Source: Glaciozyma antarctica PI12 (Eukaryota; Basidiomycota; Microbotryomycetes; Kriegeriales; Camptobasidiaceae). Taken from it: a DNA stretch of 64,000 nt. Where the stretch lies: NCBI GenBank assembly GCA_002917775.1, contig KZ627152.1:1-64000 (forward strand). The letters run 5' to 3'. A program made the position numbers and the translations under genes. Below the pieces are notes generated by a model. That model was not told the origin of the DNA. It did not search any database and saw only the letters and a list, made by a program, of their open reading frames with translations. Below are positions 10,555 to 21,197 of this stretch, one piece after another. Positions within the stretch are counted from its first letter, which is position 1. Each line of letters begins with the position of its first letter.

Positions 10555-13500
10555 CTACGGAGTACCAAGACAGGCTCCTCGACCCACCGCCAGAGATGCC
10601 CCAAACTCCCTCCTGACCACCCTATCCACCCTCGCTCTCACCCCCCTCAAAGCCTCCCACCACGCCCTCCCAACGCCCTCACTCTCCTCCTCGTTCCCCA
10701 CACTCGCATCAAGAAGATACTCCCACCACGCGAGCAAATCCGCCGCCTTCGCCAGATCCCTCCCCACCTTCCTATCCGCGCATTTCTCAAGAAAGGTCGC
10801 GAGCTTATCGACGTCCTCGTTCACGGGTCCCTCCTCGACGCTCGCCTCGATCCACGCCTCGATCTTCGTCCTAATATCGTCCGTCTCGACCTTCCCGCCG
10901 AATCGAATAGGCCGAGGAGCGCGAAAGTCGAACTGCTGGACCGTCCGCGCTTTCGTCTTGGAAGGAGCGACGGCAGCGACGGTGAAAGCCTTCTTCCGCG
11001 CAAGATATTCAGCGTACGTCTCGCGCTGGATCTCGAGCGGGAGTTCGCGGAAGAAGTTGACGTCGATCCCGAACGCTGCGATCTCTTCGTCCGTGATAGG
11101 CGGCGGGGAGGAGGGGACGATAAGGGGAAGTGTGACTGCTGGAATGGGCGAGAGGGGTTTCGCCTGGCTCGAGGAGAAGACGCCGGGTTTGGTGACTTGA
11201 GCTCCGAGTTTAGGCTGCGACTTCTCGGCGGCTTTGCGCGCCTGAACCTTCGTTGGTTTCCACGTCGTAGCGAGTCTCGAGCGACAAGCTTTCGTCCATT
11301 CCTCGAACTGGACGTCCGGCGGTACGGCGCGAAAGAGCTCGGGGTCGATCCCAAAGTGCGCGAGGTCGGCGTCCGTCACGTCCGAGACGGAAGGTAGCGC
11401 AGGCGCCTTGCTCTTCTTCTTCGGCTTGAACATCGCTGGAACTTGAACTTTGGGCGGCTTAGCGAGCTTGGGAGGAGCGGCGATGGGAGGTTTGGGAGGG
11501 GCTTTTGGAGGGAGGAGAGTCGTCCGAGTCGCTGATGATGACGATCGAGACGTGGGGTTGGAGAGTGGTGGAGGTCGAGGCGCGAGACTGCTGCTGAGGT
11601 GGTGGAGCGACGAGATCCTCCTCCTCCTCCTCCTGCTCTTCCTCCTCCTCCTCCTCAATGTCGAGGGGCGCAGGCGCCGCGTCGACTCCTCGCGCCGTCG
11701 GTTTCGCCATGACCCCAAACGCCAACGTCCCTTGCCCCCTCTCCCTCGGCACGACGACTCCCTCCTTCTTAAGCTTCCCCATCTGAATCGCGATCCCCCT
11801 CAACTCCTCGGGCGGGAACATGAAGCTCTCCATAAGCTTCCACGCGGCGTTCCCGATCGTGCTAGGGTCGTCCGTAGGTGCCGAGAGGGTCGTGTTGGCG
11901 TTGTGGTTGGTGCAGTGGCCGTGGCCGAGAAATTTGGGAGGGTCGACGTCGGCTTCTGGGTGGCGTTTCTTGATTTTGAGCGTGAGGTGGCGGGAACGAC
12001 AGGATTCGGACTTGAGGCGACGCGTGACCTCCTCGCCGAGTTGTAGGAGGAAGGTCTGAGCGAACAGGCGTCAGTCGAGCTCCTCGTGGCGCGAACGGAG
12101 CGAAAGAACGAACCTTGACCTCGTCCTTTGTCGTAAACCTGATCCCATAGTTGACCTCGACCGAAACGCTCTCCCTCGGCTTCGTCCCCTCCAACTCCCT
12201 CGCATCAATCCCCCTCGCGAACCCCCAATACTTGTCCCCATTTGTCGGTCCCAACACCTCCCTTAACGACGTCTTACTATGCGACAACAGATCCCCGACC
12301 TTCTCGACCTTGAGCTTATCAACGAGCTTCGACGCCAGTTCCCATCCGATCCCTGGGAGCGTCTCCACCGGTAACGGAGCTAGGAACTCCTCTACGTCGC
12401 TCGGGACGAGGTGGAACGCGTTGGCCGGTTTCGCGCGGTGGGTCGCCAGTCGCGCGAGGAGGATGTTGTGCGAGATCCCGATTGAGACTTCGCACGAGGT
12501 GGCGGAGCGAATCTCGGCGCGAATGAGGTGGGCGAGTTCGAGAGCTGGGTCGGAGGAGTAGGTCGTGCTGGTGGGGAGGGAGGGGGTGGCGACTTCGATG
12601 AGGACTTCGTCGATTGAGACAGCTTGGAGGAAGTCGGCGTTGCGAACTGCGACGGAGGTTAGTGAGGATGGTGGGACGGAAAGGCGCGGAGACTTGCGTG
12701 CGATGGTGTAGAATTTGGCGGAGAGAGATTTGTAGACCTCGAATTCGTAAGGCATGGTCTGAATGTCGGAGCAGAGTTCGCGAGCGCGTCCCAAGCTGAA
12801 TCAAGCAAGTCGTCAGCTTCGGTTCCAGCCCAAGAGGAACCTCCGCAAGAACTCACCTCATCCCATTCTTGACTCCCATCGCCCTGGCCTCATACGAACA
12901 ACTCGCAATCTCACTCGTACTCGCCTTCCCCTCCCCTCCCGCGCCCGCGTGACACACCGCCACCGGCTTCCCCCTCAACTCTGGTCGACTGACCAACCCC
13001 GCGCTCACGAAGAAGCAATCAAAGTCGATGTGGAACACCGTCCGCTGCTCGGCGTCCGCCGCGAGTCCCGTGAGGTTCTTCTTCCGCGCCGGACGAAGCA
13101 AAAGTTGTACACCCGCGACGAGCTGCTTGAGTTCGGCTTTCCAGGTGCTGAGATGATGCAGGCGGGACTGGACGAAGTACTTGGAGATGAAGTCGGCCGA
13201 CGTGCTGCTGTGCTTGGCGAGCCATTCGGGATCTTGGAGGAGGGCCGTCGTGCGTTCGCTTTTCTCGGTCGGCATGCTGGCGAGGTAGGCGTCGGTCGGT
13301 GAGCCTGAGGTATCGGTGCTGAGAGGGGAGATGGGAGGGGGACGAGAAAGGCGTTTGGTTGAGGTCGTGGGAGTCGAGGTGGAGGGGCCGGCTACCGGAG
13401 GGAATAATGGACGAGTCGAGCAAGAGAGCGTGGGGAGGGACTGATCGGCGAGGGCGGAATGGGCGAGGCGGACTCCGCGTTCGGAGAGGGATTCGCGCGT

Positions 13501-14339
13501 CTGGTCGACCGTCTTCCCCTTGGCCGAGGTTGTCAAACGCTCCTCCTCCCTCCCCGTCTCCTTCCTCTTCCCCTTTCCGAGGAACCCCAAGAGGGACCTC
13601 TGCGCCGTCTGCGTCCCCATCCTGTCCGCCTCCTCCCCTCCGCCGATGAGCGCCCTCTCCGACTCCTTCGGCGCCAGCAGCGAGTGCTTTCTCCAGTCTA
13701 GTAGGCGTCCTTTCCTTGCCGAATCGACGAGCCAGAGAGGCGTGGCGACCTTGTAGGCTGCGAGCTCGGCACGCTTCTTTGGTGTGAGATTCGAGGCGAC
13801 GATGTGAGTGACGAGTGACAGGCGGTCGAGGTAGGCTGTGGGAAGCATAAGCTTCTGTACAGATTGGTGGAGAAGCGAGGCGGCTTACGGACGTAGGTCC
13901 CTCCGTGCAAGACGATCAGGTCTTGCAGCTCCCTCAGTCCCAGCTCCTCCGTCAGTCCGTTGATCTGCTCAAGCTCGTTAGCTCCGTTCCGTTTGAGTCT
14001 TCCCCGCGTACTCACGTAAATTGAGAGCCCCTGGAAGAACTGAGGACGATCCGCGACGTTGTTCTCGTCCCATCGCTTCGCCTGGTGCTGGTGCTCGAGC
14101 TTCTTCCGCTTGTGCTGGAAGAACTTGTGGCCCTCGCCGAATCCTGTAACGCCGTAGCAGTCGTCCACGTCTTCTGGGCGAGGCTGGTCGGTCGGAGTGG
14201 GAGAGGAGGGTCGCTTGTGGCGGGATGTTGGGTGAGAAATGCTGTCCTGTTCGGCCTGGTCGAGCTCAAGAATCGATTGTTCGAAGTCGTCCGATTTCAA
14301 GAGGTCCCCAAAGCTGCTTTGAGGCAGGTTCGACGACAT
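10555..14339 (-). CDS. REV1: Translesion DNA polymerase Rev1
   Basis: Y-family deoxycytidyl transferase and scaffold for polymerase zeta. In order: a BRCT domain (FFQGLSIYVSTRG, LHGGTYV, THIVASNLTPKK, VVTPLWLVDS-like WLVDS); the Y-family palm (FHIDFDCFFVS, SCSYEARAMGVKNGM, then VSIDEVLIEV); GISHNILLARLATH and LPGIGWELASKL of the palm/thumb; the little finger; two ubiquitin-binding motifs (DADLAHFGIDPELFRAVP and EIAAFGIDVNFFRELP); and the C-terminal domain that binds Pol zeta and other Y polymerases. The ATG at 14339 is in frame with BRCT. A Glu-rich linker near 11620-11660 is followed by a change of frame between about 11545 and 11460 for which I find no good GT-AG intron. Everything else is intact. 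Confidence 0.93.
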
Positions 14340-14666
14340 CCTGAGGCCAAACGCCCAAGATGGAGGACAACCAAGACGCGAGCGGACGCAACCTGGCTGA
14401 CAAGATATTGATTTATTTTGAGCGGGCGGTAGGTACTTGGGCCGAACTAATTAATAGTGCCAATTTAATCGTCTCCCCCTGAGCTGCGCCTCTCCTCCCT
14501 CGACTGCTCTGCTGTGCTGTCTGCTCTCTCCGGTTTCGACTCTCTCCCTGGACTCAGCTGATACACTGAGCCATCGACTCAAAGTCGGCCCGCAAGAGCC
14601 GTCTGCGCCCCTCCCCCTCCTCGAACTCTCTCTCGCTGCTCTTGCTCCTCAACTCGAACGCCAGCA
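14340..14666. promoter_or_regulatory. Divergent promoter, REV1 and beta-mannosidase
   Basis: 327 bases between two divergent start codons. It has an AT-rich patch (about 14395-14470, with GATATTGATTTATTTT and AACTAATTAATAG), unusual for this GC-rich window, followed by a CT-rich leader running into the beta-mannosidase ATG. No transcription factor site can be named with confidence. Confidence 0.45.
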
Positions 14667-17600
14667 ATGCGTTCACTCAATCTTACCGACCCTTCGCTCT
14701 GGGAGTGGCGGAAATGTCCCGAGAAGGCCCTTGCCGATCCTGAAGTCGCCGCTGCCTCCGAGGAGCTGCTGCACGGATGGGTGCGTCCCCGTGACTTCCT
14801 CTGGCCATGTACGAGCGCTGACCTGCTCAACCTCACAGAGACAGTGCGTTCAGGTGCCTTCGCAGATCTACTGGTGAGAACCTGTCCAGCACAGTCCCTT
14901 TCGTCGTCCAGCTGATCTTTTGCGCAGCGAGCTCATCGCAAAGGGAGAAATCCCCGACCCGTTCCTCAAGCTCAACGAGCAGGTGCGCTGTTCCGATTCA
15001 GCGGCTGGGCTCTCACACTGACGCTCGCATTTGCAGGAGGTCCAGTGGGTCGCCGAGACCGATTGGCTCTATCGCTGCATTTTCGGCGCCACCGAAGTTG
15101 CTGGAGACTCGACGGATCTCGTCTTCGAGGGACTCGATACCTTCGCGACGGTGTGGCTCAACGGGAAGAAGATCCTCACGTGCGACAACATGTTCACGCC
15201 GCACCGGTCCTTTTCGCTCTCCTCTCAGCTTCGCACCGAGCTGAATCCTCGACCACAGGGTCTCCGTCGACAATCAGCTCAAGACTGGCAGCAACACCCT
15301 CCTCATCCTCTTCACTTCCTCTTTTATCCAAGGCCGTGTCATCGAGGAGGAGCATCTTGGTCCCAACAAGCACCTCGCGCTCTGGAGTGGCGATCCGAGC
15401 CGACTCTGGTTTCGCAAGGCGGGATACGAGTACGGTTGGGACTGGAGACCTTGCCTCTGCTCTGGTGAGTCGTTATCTTGCTCGTGCTGAGTATCATCGC
15501 TGACGCTGGACGGCAAGCTGGTCCGTGGAAGCCAATTCGCCTCGAAGCCTACAAATCTCGCATCACCGATTTGTGCGTCTTTCTCTCCCGAGCATTGTCC
15601 TCCTTCACTTACCCTCTCTCCTCAGCAACCCCAAAGTCACCATGACTGAATCGCTGCAAGCGACTCTCACTTTGGACGTCGCTACTTCGTCCATCTCCCA
15701 GTCCCTCTCAACGAACTTCACGCTCCTTGGCCCTTCAGGCGCCGCTATCCGCAAGTTCGTCACCGACCCAGGGAGTCTCCTCTACTCTACCTCCTGGACG
15801 CTCGGTCCCGGAGAAGTCGAGCTCTGGTGGTCCGTCGGACTAGGTTCGCAGCCCCTCTACACCGTCAAAGCCGAGCTCTTCACCTCCGTGCGTCCTTCCC
15901 GCCCCCTCCCCTACGATTTCCACGTTAATTCTTGCAGGACGGGGCCATAATCGATTCCCAAACGAAAAAGATCGGTTTCAGGCGCCTGCGCGTCGTCCAG
16001 GAACCGCTCCTCGATCAATCTGGGACGAGCTTCTGCTTCGAGGTCAACAACGTTCCCATCTTTTGCGGAGGGAGTAACTGGATCCCGATTGATGCGTTTA
16101 TTGTCAATGCGACGAATGAGAGGTATCGCGCGTGGTTGGAACTGCTGGTTGCTGGGAATCAGAACATGATTCGGGCCTGGGGAGGAGGCGTGTACGAGCA
16201 CGACGACTTCTACGAAATCTGCGTGCATCTAATCCCTTTCCACTCCCTCTTTCATCCGAGCTGACTTCGAAACTCGCAGGACGAACTGGGAATCCTCGTC
16301 TGGCAGGTGAACACGACCTCGCAAGGCGTCTTTCGCAGCGACTCACGTTCTCTCGCAGGACTTCCAATTCGGCTGCGGGAAATACCCCGCTTATCCTACT
16401 TTTATCGCGAGCGTCAAAGCGGAAGCCGAGGCGAACGTTCTTCGAATTCGACACCATGCTTCGCTGGCGATCTTGGCGGGAAATAACGAGGACTATCAGG
16501 TGCGTTTTACTCGCAAGCGAGGGAAGAGATGCTGAGAGAGTATTCCTGCTGAATGGCTTGCCGAGTCGATGAACCTTGAGTACGATCCGAAGGACCGCCA
16601 TGGTCAGTCGCTCGTCTCGCTGCGCCCTGAGCTCGAAGCTGACTCTCCCTTCATAGGCGACTGGAGCGTGCGATCCTCCTCCACTATAACTAATTCTTGG
16701 AGAGCTGATCCTCGCCAACTCGATTGCAGAAGACCACCTTCCCCGCGCGCGAGATCTACGAGCGAACCCTCCCCGAAGTCGTTCACCGGCTCTGCGATGT
16801 CTACTATCACCCAGGTGCGTCTGCAACTTCGCCCCCAGATAATCTCCCTCGCCCCTGCTCGCCAGGCTCTCCCTGGGGCGGCAAGGACACACGGGACCCT
16901 ACAGTCGGCGACATCCACCAGGTCCGTCGCGCCTCTCCCTCATGACGACTGTTTGACGCTCATTCGTGCGAAGTGGAACTTCTAGCATGGCTCGCAACAG
17001 CGCTATCAGGATTGGGACCAGCTGAGCGGCCGGTTCGTGAGCGAGTTCGGAATGCAAGGCCTTCCGGACGTCCGCACGATTGACTTAGTACGCTTTCGCT
17101 TTCCAGCGTTGTGGGTCCTGATTGACTTGACAGCTTCCTCGATGACAATACCTCGGAGCGCTATCCTCAGTCGAAGACGATCGGGTACCACAACAAGGCG
17201 GACGGTTTCGAACGTCGTCTCGAGCTCTGTGCGCTTCCCTCTTCCTCGCTCCCGCTCAGCCCTAACTTCCTCGCAGACCTCATTGAGCACACCCGCCACG
17301 GTTTTGACCTCGAGAGCTACATCTACGCGACGCAGTTCATCCAGGCAGAGACGCTTTCGACTGCGTACAGACTTTGGCGACGCGAGTTCAAAGGACCTGG
17401 ACGCGCTTACTGCGCCGGAGCTCTCGTGTGGCAGCTCAACGACGTCGTGCGTTCTTTATGTCTCTCGTTATCGACGCACGCTCAGGCTTTCTTTGGCAGT
17501 ACCCCTGCACATCATGGAGTATCGTCGATTACTTCCTGCGACCGAAGCCAGCGGTGAGTGCTCCCCTCTGCACTTCCTGAGGCGGGCTGACGATCGCAGT

Positions 17601-18398
17601 TCCTGCAGTACTACGCGATAAAGCAGTCGATGAGTCCCATCGCCGTTGGCATGAAGCGATACACGGAGCGAACCTACCCCGAAAAGCACTCTGTCGCCAT
17701 CTTCATTAAGAAGCATCTCATCGAGATGTGAGCTGCCAACTCGACTCTCGTCGAGCAAGAGGTTGTGGTCGTGGTCGAGTGCTTCGAGCTTCTTACGGGC
17801 AAGAGGATTTATTCGAAGGAGAGGACTGCGACGCCCGGCTCTAACAGGTTCGCCTTTCTCTCGCTGCGGAACTTACGGATTGCTGAGACGACGTCGGCAG
17901 GAGTACTGAGCTGGAGAAGATCGAAGTGCCTGTTTTCCTCCCGATTCCAAGGCCGCCATCGTCATCTCAACGAAGCTCGTCAACCCCAAGACGAAGGAGG
18001 TCCTTTCGCGATTTTCGACCTACCCCGAACCGTTGCGTCCTCGCTTCTCTCCTTCCGTCTTTTGCCGACCGATTCTTCTGCAGCTAAAATGTCATCACCT
18101 TCCCTACCGAGGGCACCGTCAAGCTCCAAGTCATCTCGGACGTCGCAGCAGGAACGCTGACGATCAGCGCTGCGACGCCGGTCAAGGGCCTTATCCTCAG
18201 TTTCGATACCGACGTCTCGCTCTCAGACAACGCCCTGGATTTCCTCCCTGGCGACCAGCGAGTCGTCGTCGTCAAGGGTCTTGAGCAGACGATGAAGGTG
18301 TCCTGGAGGCGTTACGTCTTTTTTCGCTTTTATTTCGACGCTTTCCTCGACGCTGATTTCTGATCCTCGCAAATCTTGGAGACAAGTACGTTCCGTGA
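14667..18398 (+). CDS. Beta-mannosidase, GH2, with an in-frame stop
   Basis: Exo-acting glycoside hydrolase of family 2 that releases mannose from the non-reducing end of beta-mannosides such as trimmed mannan and N-glycan cores. Visible family features: WEWRKCPEK at the start; EVQWVAETDWLYR; TFATVWLNGK; YGWDWRPC and AGPWKPIRLEAY; FCGGSNWIPIDAF; NMIRAWGGG; GILVWQDF; the acid/base in AGNNEDYQ; and the nucleophile in VSEFGMQGLP. More than ten short introns split it. There is no clear secretion signal, so a cytosolic enzyme is likely. Odd point: at 17729-17731 the frame reads TGA where the family has Trp (IEIW-like context, followed by AANSTLVEQE, still clearly coding). The last intron can be placed at 18311-18381, giving the end HKYVP. 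It is either an assembly error or a decaying gene. Confidence 0.88.
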
Positions 18399-18400
18399 AA

Positions 18401-18430
18401 GTAGTGTACCTTCAGCAGTAGTGTACCTTC
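18401..18430. repeat. Short direct repeat after beta-mannosidase
   Basis: The 14-base word AGTAGTGTACCTTC occurs twice in a row, separated by three bases, right after the beta-mannosidase stop. It may be a small tandem duplication; no function is implied. Confidence 0.6.
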
Positions 18431-18553
18431 CGCAACAAGTTCAGATCGAATATGCCACCCTCGCTCGGACCGCTCTCTCGAATACCCTGATCCGGATGTG
18501 GGGGCACAGGGCTCTCCTCAGCTCTTCCCCAGCAGCAACACCACGCGCAAGCA

Positions 18554-20905
18554 ATGAACAGCGTGGTCCACAAGTCACACTGGCCCAGCGTGGGAGCCAT
18601 CCCCGAGCTCTCCTTGACCGAGTTCATTTGCAGCAATCCGTTCGCCGTCCCGGACGACAGGGTTATCGTGATTGAGGGAGGAGGGACTGGACGCTTGACG
18701 TACAAGGCGAGCTTTCCGCTATACGAGGAGGTGAAGGGATGAGCTGACGAGGGAGGACAGAACTATACAGATGGGATCAAGAACGTCGCGGCCGGAATCC
18801 GGCAGGTCCTCCCTCAGCTCGCGGCTGGAGATGTCGTCTGCGTCCTCAGCCCCAACACGGTAGGTGTGAGCGGAGAACGAGTAGAGAGTTCAAGCTGATT
18901 CTCTCCTTCCGTAGCTCACGTATCCCTCGCTGATCCTGGGCATCTCCGGCGCCGGCTGCGTTCCCGCCATGGTCAACCCTTCCGCGACGCCTCAAGAGCT
19001 TGCTCACTCCTGTAAGTCGTCCTTGGGAGTTCCTGAAGGCTTGAAGACCTAGCTGACGCCGTGGCCTCGCGCAGTCAAGCTCGTCGCACCCAACGGCCTC
19101 AAAGCGCTCTTCTGCCATCCCTCGCTCATGGACGGCGCTATCGAGGGCCTCAAGCTCACGGGCTTCGCCACGCAGCCACGCCTACTTTCGATGACCTCCG
19201 AAGACTCTCGAGGAATGCCGACGGTGGCGGAGGTGACGGAAGCAGGGAGGCTCAACCCTCGGCCGCTTGCGAAGCTCACTGGACCTGCGGAGTCGACCCT
19301 GGCGATGCTGTTTTATTCTTCTGGCACCACGGGGGCCTATAAAGGCGTCATGCTGTCCCACAAGTAAGTGGATTCGCAGGCCGGAAGAGCTTGAGCTGAC
19401 ACACGAAGGAATTTGATCGCCAACGCGATGCAGATCATCCAAACCAATACTGCCCAGTTCCTGCCGACGGAAACGATGCAGTCCTTCCTCCCGCTCTACC
19501 ACATCTACGGCACCGTGAGCCACGTCTCTTTCGATTTTTTGGGGCGACTTCTAACCCGTTTGGCTCGCTCGCAGTGCCTCGCTATCCTCGCCTGCGCGAT
19601 CGCTGTACGTCGTGAACCCAGCTCAGCAATCATTCGTCTAACCCTTCTCGCAGGGAACTCCGACCGTGCATCTTCACAGATTCGACCTCGAGCTCTTCCT
19701 CTCCTCGATTCAGGAACACGGAACGACCCAGGTTCGCCGGATTCTCGCATTCTCCCTTCGCATAACTAACCCGCTCGCAACAAGGTCTTCATCGTCCCCC
19801 CCGTGGCAGTCGCACTCGCCAAGCGTCAGTCCTCCAGCTTTCAATTTCGTCGCGCCTCTAACGACGCTTCGCAGACCCCATCGTCGACAAATACAACCTC
19901 TCCTCGCTCAAAGTCATCTCGATCGCAGCTGCTCCCACAAAGCTTGATCTCGTGCAGCAGCTCCGTCGTCGTCTCAAGGTCAAGGTCGTCCAAGGATACG
20001 GCGTGAGTGCTCTCACGAAAACCTCGGACCTTCGCTCACCTCATCTTCGCAGATGACCGAAGCCTCGCCTGGAACTCATCAACTCACTCCGGATCACGAG
20101 CACCACGACGGTTCGGTCGGACAGCTGTACCCTGATATGGAGTGCCGGCTCGTGAACGACGATGGGGTTGATGTTGGCGATGAGGAGGAGGGCGAGATTG
20201 TGAGTCGCCTTGCGAAGCCCTTCTGAGGTCGTTGCTGATTTTGGTGCAGGTCTTGCGGGGGCCTAACATCATGCTCGGGTACATTGGGAATGCTGAGGCT
20301 ACGGCCGACACTGTTCGCGACGGTTGGTGAGCGCTCTCGCCCTGCTCGCTCTCGCTCTTCTTTATGAGCTGTACGTTTTTCTTGCAAGGCTCCACACGGG
20401 CGACAGTTGGGCGGAGGTCGAAGGACGGATTCTACTGGATTGTCGACCGGAAGAAAGAGCTCATCAAGGTTCGCACTCGCCATTCCACTCACGAGAAGTT
20501 CGCTCGCTGACACCTCTCGTCCACTGCCAGGTTCGCGGACTTCAAGTCGCTCCCGCCGATCTCGAAAGCATCCTCCTCGCCTCCCCGCTCGTTCTCGACT
20601 GCGCCGTCACGGCGACTTACGACGAAGAGAAAGCCACCGAGCTTCCTCGCGCGTTCGTCGTCGTCGAACCGAAGAACCGGAACGACGAGACGATCAAGGC
20701 GCTCCACGCTCTTGTTGATGGACAGGTGGCGTACTACAAGCGTATCGCTGGAGGCATTTTCTACCTGGATGAGATTCCGAAGAAGTGAGTCGGCTCATTC
20801 GCGAGATCGAGGCGAGGACTGACTCTTTGCGTTAGTCCGTCGGGCAAGATTCTTCGCAGGCTTCTTCCGAGGGATATTGGTACGAACGTCAAAGCCAAGT
20901 TGTAG
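18554..20905 (+). CDS. 4-coumarate-CoA ligase-like acyl-CoA synthetase
   Basis: ANL-superfamily adenylating enzyme that activates an aromatic or fatty acid to its CoA thioester. Motifs in order: ELSLTEFICSNP near the start; the P-loop FYSSGTTGAYKGVMLSHKN; LPLYHIYG; KVISIAAAPTK; VVQGYGMTEASPGTH; WLHTGD; YWIVDRKKELIK; VRGLQVAPADLE; and NPSGKILRR with the catalytic Lys. It ends in AKL, a type 1 peroxisomal signal. Its first intron (18707-18760) starts with GC, not GT: LTYK joins NYTDGIKNVAAG only this way. After WLHTGD (near 20404) the reading frame shifts by one base before GRRSKDGFYW; normal splicing leaves an extra A. The gene follows the beta-mannosidase in tandem, 155 bases on. Confidence 0.88.
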
Positions 20906-21197
20906 ACGTAGGCTTTCAGAAATCGGATAGGGTTGGTTGGAACGCTGGCGAGGATTCGTGCGAAGAGAGAAGTAGCGAGATGGCTTGCTCCAAGGCTCTG
21001 TCGCGTGGAGTGAATTCGGATGGCAGACGATTCAACGAAGCTCGCTCTTCACTAGTACCTTGGTACCTTGAGGCAGGGAAGGAAGAAGGGGAAGAATAAG
21101 AGAAGCCCCTCTCCACTTCGCGTCAGCGAGAAGATCCTTTTTTGCCCAAACCCTTGCATCTTCGTCTCAGCACACGCTCTCCCAGCACGCCCGACCA

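Noticed and set aside
10821-11354. Arg/Ser-rich frame overlapping REV1
   Set aside because: Shift of the UBM-containing frame; the REV1 domains are in the other frame.
11610-11660. CTC/GAG microsatellite as a repeat element
   Set aside because: It encodes the poly-Glu linker of Rev1 and is not a separate element.
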